A model generated the notes under the pieces. It made no database searches, was not told where the DNA came from, and saw only the letters and a program-made list of their open reading frames with translations. DNA of 64,000 bases from Cristatella mucedo (taxonomy: Eukaryota; Bryozoa; Phylactolaemata; Cristatellidae), in the NCBI GenBank assembly GCA_009760855.2, contig WPIO01000017.1, positions 124,001 through 188,000 on the forward strand, read 5' to 3'. A program made the position numbers and the translations under genes. Of this stretch, positions 60,161-64,000 are shown one piece after another. The first letter of the stretch is position 1; each line of letters begins with the position of its first letter.

Positions 60161-61924
60161 CCTCAATGGTTCGCTTTGTACTGGGGAGCAGGAGTTAGTT
60201 ACACTGTGCTGGCAGCCCAGACAGCAAGGCAGTGCATTGCATTGTTTTTTGCCTGCTTGACCGACCCTGGATGCAGCCCCGGTGAGTGGAAGTGCTCCCA
60301 GGCCAGAGAATGAGCTGCGGAACGAATCTGCTCCAAGCCCTTTAACATCCTCGGCCAGATGGTTATCACCCAGCTCAGCTCGGTCCCTGGCTGCTCTGCC
60401 CCGAGCAGTGTCAGCTCCCCAATCTCCTCAGGCTAGTGACAGCTTGTGACTGCGGCCAACTGCCACTAGCAGCTGCAGGCAGCTGGTGGAACAGTATCCA
60501 CTGCCACTCCAGCTCTTTCAGGCACCCTTCGAGCGTTTTCGTGCCCAGGGCTGAGCATGCCAAGGCACCCGGCCGCTCAGTTTTGCCGGTCGTTTCACTC
60601 GACGCACGGATCACCTCGTGCGATGCCGAGGTCTTTGCGGTGGGTGATGCCGAGATATCTTGGTGCAAACCTGCTGGCATTGACGGGCTGGCATTGACAC
60701 AGGGAGCAGCAGGCTGTCTGGCTCACTCTGGCACGTCTAGTCCCAGGTGCCAGGCTTCCAGCCAGCTCTCTTCCAGCCGGCCCTTTTTCGCCTGCCAGAT
60801 CGCTTCCTTCTCTGCCAGTGAGTCGTCCCCTGTCTGTTGAGCCGCCTTGCACACCACAATGTCACACACAACTAGCAACACTTGGCAGCAAGCAGAGCAC
60901 CTATGCTACCAAGGTACACCACCTGTACACCACCATTACGCCTGTACACCAACGCCTTGCAACGCCACCATTCTGTAAGTAATACACAAGGCTTTGTTTT
61001 CTGCGTTTTATTTGCTCTCCTGTGCTTCCTTGCATTGGCAAGCAGCGTGGATTTGAAAGATTGCACGAAAGTCTACTTTAGACAAATCCCTATGCCACCC
61101 CAGTATTAGCCTGAATGAGTCTGTGGCCTTGCTGGCTGCTTAACCTTCAAAAAACTAGGACGAAATCACTTGCTCTGCTGAGAAGAATTAGATGGTTTCC
61201 AATCAACAATTATGGGAGCACACCTGGAGACTGCTTCTGCTGCTGCTTCTGCTGGTGGTGCTGCTGACGTGACCGGTGCAGGCAATAAAATTGACTTGGA
61301 GCAATCAATAATGACTGCTGCTGTGAGTAGAAATATATAATTCAGTCCAGTGGTCCAAACATGCTTGGTCCAAGGCATGCCCAAGTAAAAGACACTGTAT
61401 CTGGTATTGGACCCAGCACAAGCATCCCAGTTGTCTAAGCTGACTGCATACCTATTTGGAGCACCAGTCTGTAAATGACAGGCAACTGTCGCTAGTGTTG
61501 CTTGGCCACGGCCAGTAAATCACAGCCAGTCACTGCCTGGGTTGCCATGAAGCTTTGTGGCAATCTTGGTAGGTAGAGTAAGCTTTCCCTACCAAAGTAG
61601 GCCAGCTGTGACCAGCAAACAGCTGCTGGTACTGGCAACAATAGCTTACCTGTGCAGTAGACCATGCTTGCTTGCCGGTCTAGGGCATCTTTCCAAACGA
61701 AACTTATTTGCTGAGCCTGTTTTTGCAGCTAGCTGCTGGGCTGCAACGAGTGCCCGAGTGTGTGCCCAACTCGTGCCCAACGTGGGCACGAGTGCCTCTG
61801 CATGCAGGCACGAGTGTATTGCATGCAGCATTCTTCAGACTAACAACCCACTTGTGTGTAGGGGGCACCATGTCGGTCTGTGTTCTGGCTGGCCAGTTGC
61901 CCTCGTGTCGTGTGTTCATATAAA
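60161..61924. other. Unassigned sequence
   Basis: Leu/Ala/Ser-rich open frames on both strands (60436-60840 plus, 60411-60680 and 60595-60852 minus, 61557-62006 plus) have no domain. CTG/CAG-rich patches near 61225-61265. Confidence 0.35.
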
Positions 61925-62235
61925 AGATTCTGGAAGGAGTCTTGGCAGACCAGTTAAGCTCTTATTAGAAAAAGTTAAACCTAGCAAGTTCCAAATTTGG
62001 TTTTAGTGCTAACCACTGCACAGAGTCTGCACTGCTCTGACTGTTGAACGACCTTCTTAAGAATGCAGATTCAGATAGATTCTCTCTACTGGTTTTGCTA
62101 GATCTTTCGGCAGATTTTGATAATGTTGATCACCCCAAGTCCTTCTAGAGCCCCTGTCATCTCGCCTGGACATCACTGGTACTGTGCTGAAATAGCTTGG
62201 GTCCTATCTCAGTAGACTTCAGAACATTGATGTCA
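61925..62235 (+). mobile_element. LINE reverse transcriptase fragment (early RT motifs)
   Basis: Plus strand, frameshifted: LLEKVKPSKF, then ANHCTESALL, LLNDLLKNADSDRFSLLVLL + DLSADFDNVDHPK and SYLSVDFRTLMS. This is the N-terminal RT block with the catalytic-type D-L-S-x-x-F-D-x-V-D-H motif, missing from the other LINE fragments here. It is cut off at 62235 by an opposite-strand LINE tail. Confidence 0.75.
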
Positions 62236-62800
62236 ATAATAGTAATACATTTGAATAGCTCCCTCAGAGAACTCAATCTCTTTTTAGGAACTTTACAAAT
62301 GCTGTAAAGAAAGCATGATCATATGTTTAGAAATAGCATGCACAATCTCAACAAGGATGACATCATTAGAGGTGACATGCACAAGGTCAGCGTGCAAGAA
62401 AAGTTAGTTGCAGCCTGTGCAGTGTCTGAAGGCATAAGCACACAAAGGACGAATCACAAGGACCCACCAAATGCTGTGACAAATAGGTGCGTTTTTAGCT
62501 TTTTTAATTTTGTCAAGTCAGGGATGTTTTGACGTCAGTCGGGAGTGAGTTCCGTGCTTTGGAAGCATACGAACTAAAGGCTTGGTCTTTAAAGGATTCG
62601 GAATTCATAGGAGGTTTAGCTAAACGATTAATTCGGAAAAGTGGGTGGTACGATGCCTGGTGAGGGAGTAGTTGTGATAGGTAACCTGGAGCCACAGAAT
62701 GAAGGGACCTAAAAGTGAGTGACGGAACATTTAAGTCGATACACTGCATGATTTGGAGCCAGTGCAATTTGGCTGGAATTCTTGCAAAAAGCATCTGAAG
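62236..62800 (-). mobile_element. LINE 3' fragment
   Basis: Minus strand: hairpin AGCTCCCTCAGAGAACTCAA + TCTCTTTTTAGGAACTTTAC, 3' UTR, and coding AKLHWLQIMQCIDLNVPSLT + FRSLHSVAPGYLSQLLPHQA, DQAFSSYASKARNSLPTDVK. Truncated near 62800 next to the dispersed repeat. Confidence 0.88.
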
Positions 62801-62811
62801 TATTAGGCGTG

Positions 62812-63195
62812 AGATATAGTGCTGCCGTTAAGCCATTCACCAGTCAATGGTCGAGAAAATTAAGAGCCTAAATAATGCAGCCGACAACAAAACGTGGACT
62901 GTAGCAAAGACGGACAACATATAAGCAACAAGAGGGTCAATATAAAATATTCCTAAAGGATCACTATTGGCTGAGCAAGCCATCATGCATTAAAATCTTA
63001 ATGCCATTGCCTTCTCTTAAGGAGCATGCTCTGAACAGGGGTAGCTGGTGCCCTTCGAAGAGTTTGATTGGACCAGAGTCACGCGATATCCAGCCAATCA
63101 GGAGTGGTTTGCGGCTCCAAAAATATATAGTGTCTTTGAGTCATCGGGTGCTGTACTGCAGGTCAAGGTGAGATCGCTCGCTGAGAAATAGGCAC
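62812..63195 (-). repeat. Unclassified dispersed repeat, copy 2 (inverted)
   Basis: The reverse complement matches 3835-4245 in order and over nearly the full length; several blocks of 14-20 bp are identical. It lies at the truncated end of a LINE fragment. Confidence 0.75.
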
Positions 63196-63244
63196 ACTAG
63201 ATGTGAGACGTCCTGACACAATGCATGCTATCACTAACCAAAGG

Positions 63245-63335
63245 CTTCTTTTCCAGAATTTTTCAAATTCCCTAGAAAGAGATTTAGTACTCTTAGGATG
63301 CTAGGCAAATGCCTCCGTAATAATAATAATAACCT
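63245..63335 (+). mobile_element. Decayed LINE/SINE 3' tail
   Basis: AATTCCCTAGAAAGAGATTT, AGTACTCTTAGGATGCTAGG, CAAATGCCTCCGTAATAATA, then AAT units. Confidence 0.7.
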
Positions 63336-63859
63336 TATAAATATTATAATTGTGCTTAATCCATCATTTGTAGACTTGCATAGCCCAGGCACCACGATAT
63401 AGGCACTGGTATGGTTTGTAAGCCTGCACCTTCAATTACTAGTCTTGAGCTAGCCTGGAACAGGTCAGCATAGTTTATAGCAGGTTTTGGGATTTGGTGG
63501 TATACCATGGTATTCCCATGAGCAGCCAGTCTGGCTTTCTTAACATTCAAGGTAGATGGTGCAAGCTACCCAAATCGTATTTTTCTTAGTATAATCTTAG
63601 TAGTAGCACCATCTGTTGCCTGATTCCATAATTGTCAATGGGGTCTCTTGTAGACCCCCTGAGTGCTAATATATGCAGTGCCTCCAATTTGACCTAACTC
63701 TCCATCGCCAAAAATGAGCCGAAGTATCAGCTTCTCAAGGTTGCTTGTGGAGATTCAGAGTAAGATTATAGTGCAGGTCGTGCTAATCAGGCCAGTTTGA
63801 GCCAAATGGTAAGAACTCAGATCATTTGGAAAAACAGTGTAAGAACCAGAGACTCTCTT
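63336..63859. other. Unassigned sequence
   Basis: Nothing recognised. Confidence 0.4.
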
Positions 63860-64000
63860 CTTCTTTTTCTTTCTCTTCCTCTCTCTCTCTCAGCATATCC
63901 CTAGCACTTCTTCTTTCCATCTCCCCCCTCTATCTATCTTTCTCAGGCTCTTGCTCACAGCATCCGTGTCATTCCTCTGTCTCTCTCTCTCTCTTAATCT
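63860..64000. repeat. CT-rich low-complexity sequence at the window end
   Basis: Polypyrimidine-rich patches (TTCTTCTTTTTCTTTCTCTT, TCTGTCTCTCTCTCTCTC) with unique sequence between them. Confidence 0.8.

Noticed and set aside
60411-60852. Ala/Ser-rich open frames up to 134 codons
   Set aside because: Open on both strands in GC-rich sequence, no domain.

Overview
This looks like a piece of nuclear DNA from an invertebrate animal. Coding signal is cut into short exons bounded by GT/AG splice sites, and most of the rest is decayed retrotransposons, tRNA-derived SINEs and long microsatellites. There are no bacterial-style operons and no CRISPR arrays. The phylum cannot be fixed from the sequence. 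CX/Shisa-like membrane proteins preceded by a Tyr-rich segment occur in early-branching animals, so a sponge or similar animal is possible, but that is inference.

The main genic content is a family of small single-pass membrane proteins (family name used here: CX/Shisa-like, six-cysteine single-TM proteins). Gene 1 (minus strand, exons at 16989-16735, 15063-14919, 14563-14424 and 14329-14258, with a signal-peptide exon candidate at 18725-18652) and gene 2 (minus, exons at 49935-49860, 43987-43685, 35561-35414 and 35130-34749) share the order Ser/Arg-rich plus Tyr-rich exon, six-Cys exon, TM exon. They also share intron phases (1, 2, 1). A decayed third copy (minus, about 25.34 to 23.1 kb) and the edge of a fourth (positions 38-1) follow the same order. 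A lone signal-peptide exon on the plus strand (30557-30632) has the same length and phase as that of gene 2.

Mobile DNA by region: 0-9 kb holds a 600-bp duplicated segment, an unclassified dispersed repeat (3835-4245, second copy inverted at 62812-63195) and retroelement 3' tails. 9-13 kb has a CT tract, the broken C-terminus of a non-LTR retrotransposon with a restriction-like endonuclease, and a 277-bp AT tract. 17-20 kb has a LINE with a nested SINE, then a diverged tandem array of about 180-bp units. 26-27.6 kb holds the best LINE fragment (reverse transcriptase with YADD). 32.6-34.3 kb is a decayed BED-finger hAT transposase. 42.1-42.7 kb is a decayed copy of a repeat-borne protein. 46-63 kb is mostly LINE and SINE fragments and microsatellites.

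Nearly thirty copies of one terminal hairpin (an outer AAAGCGCC/GGCGCTTT stem and an inner AGAGA/TCTCT stem), usually followed by ATT repeats, end both the LINEs and one SINE family. They appear in both orientations, about one every 2-3 kb, which suggests that one LINE lineage built much of the intergenic and intronic DNA and mobilised the SINE. Splice joins, protein families and boundaries were all read by eye, without any database search or transcript data.
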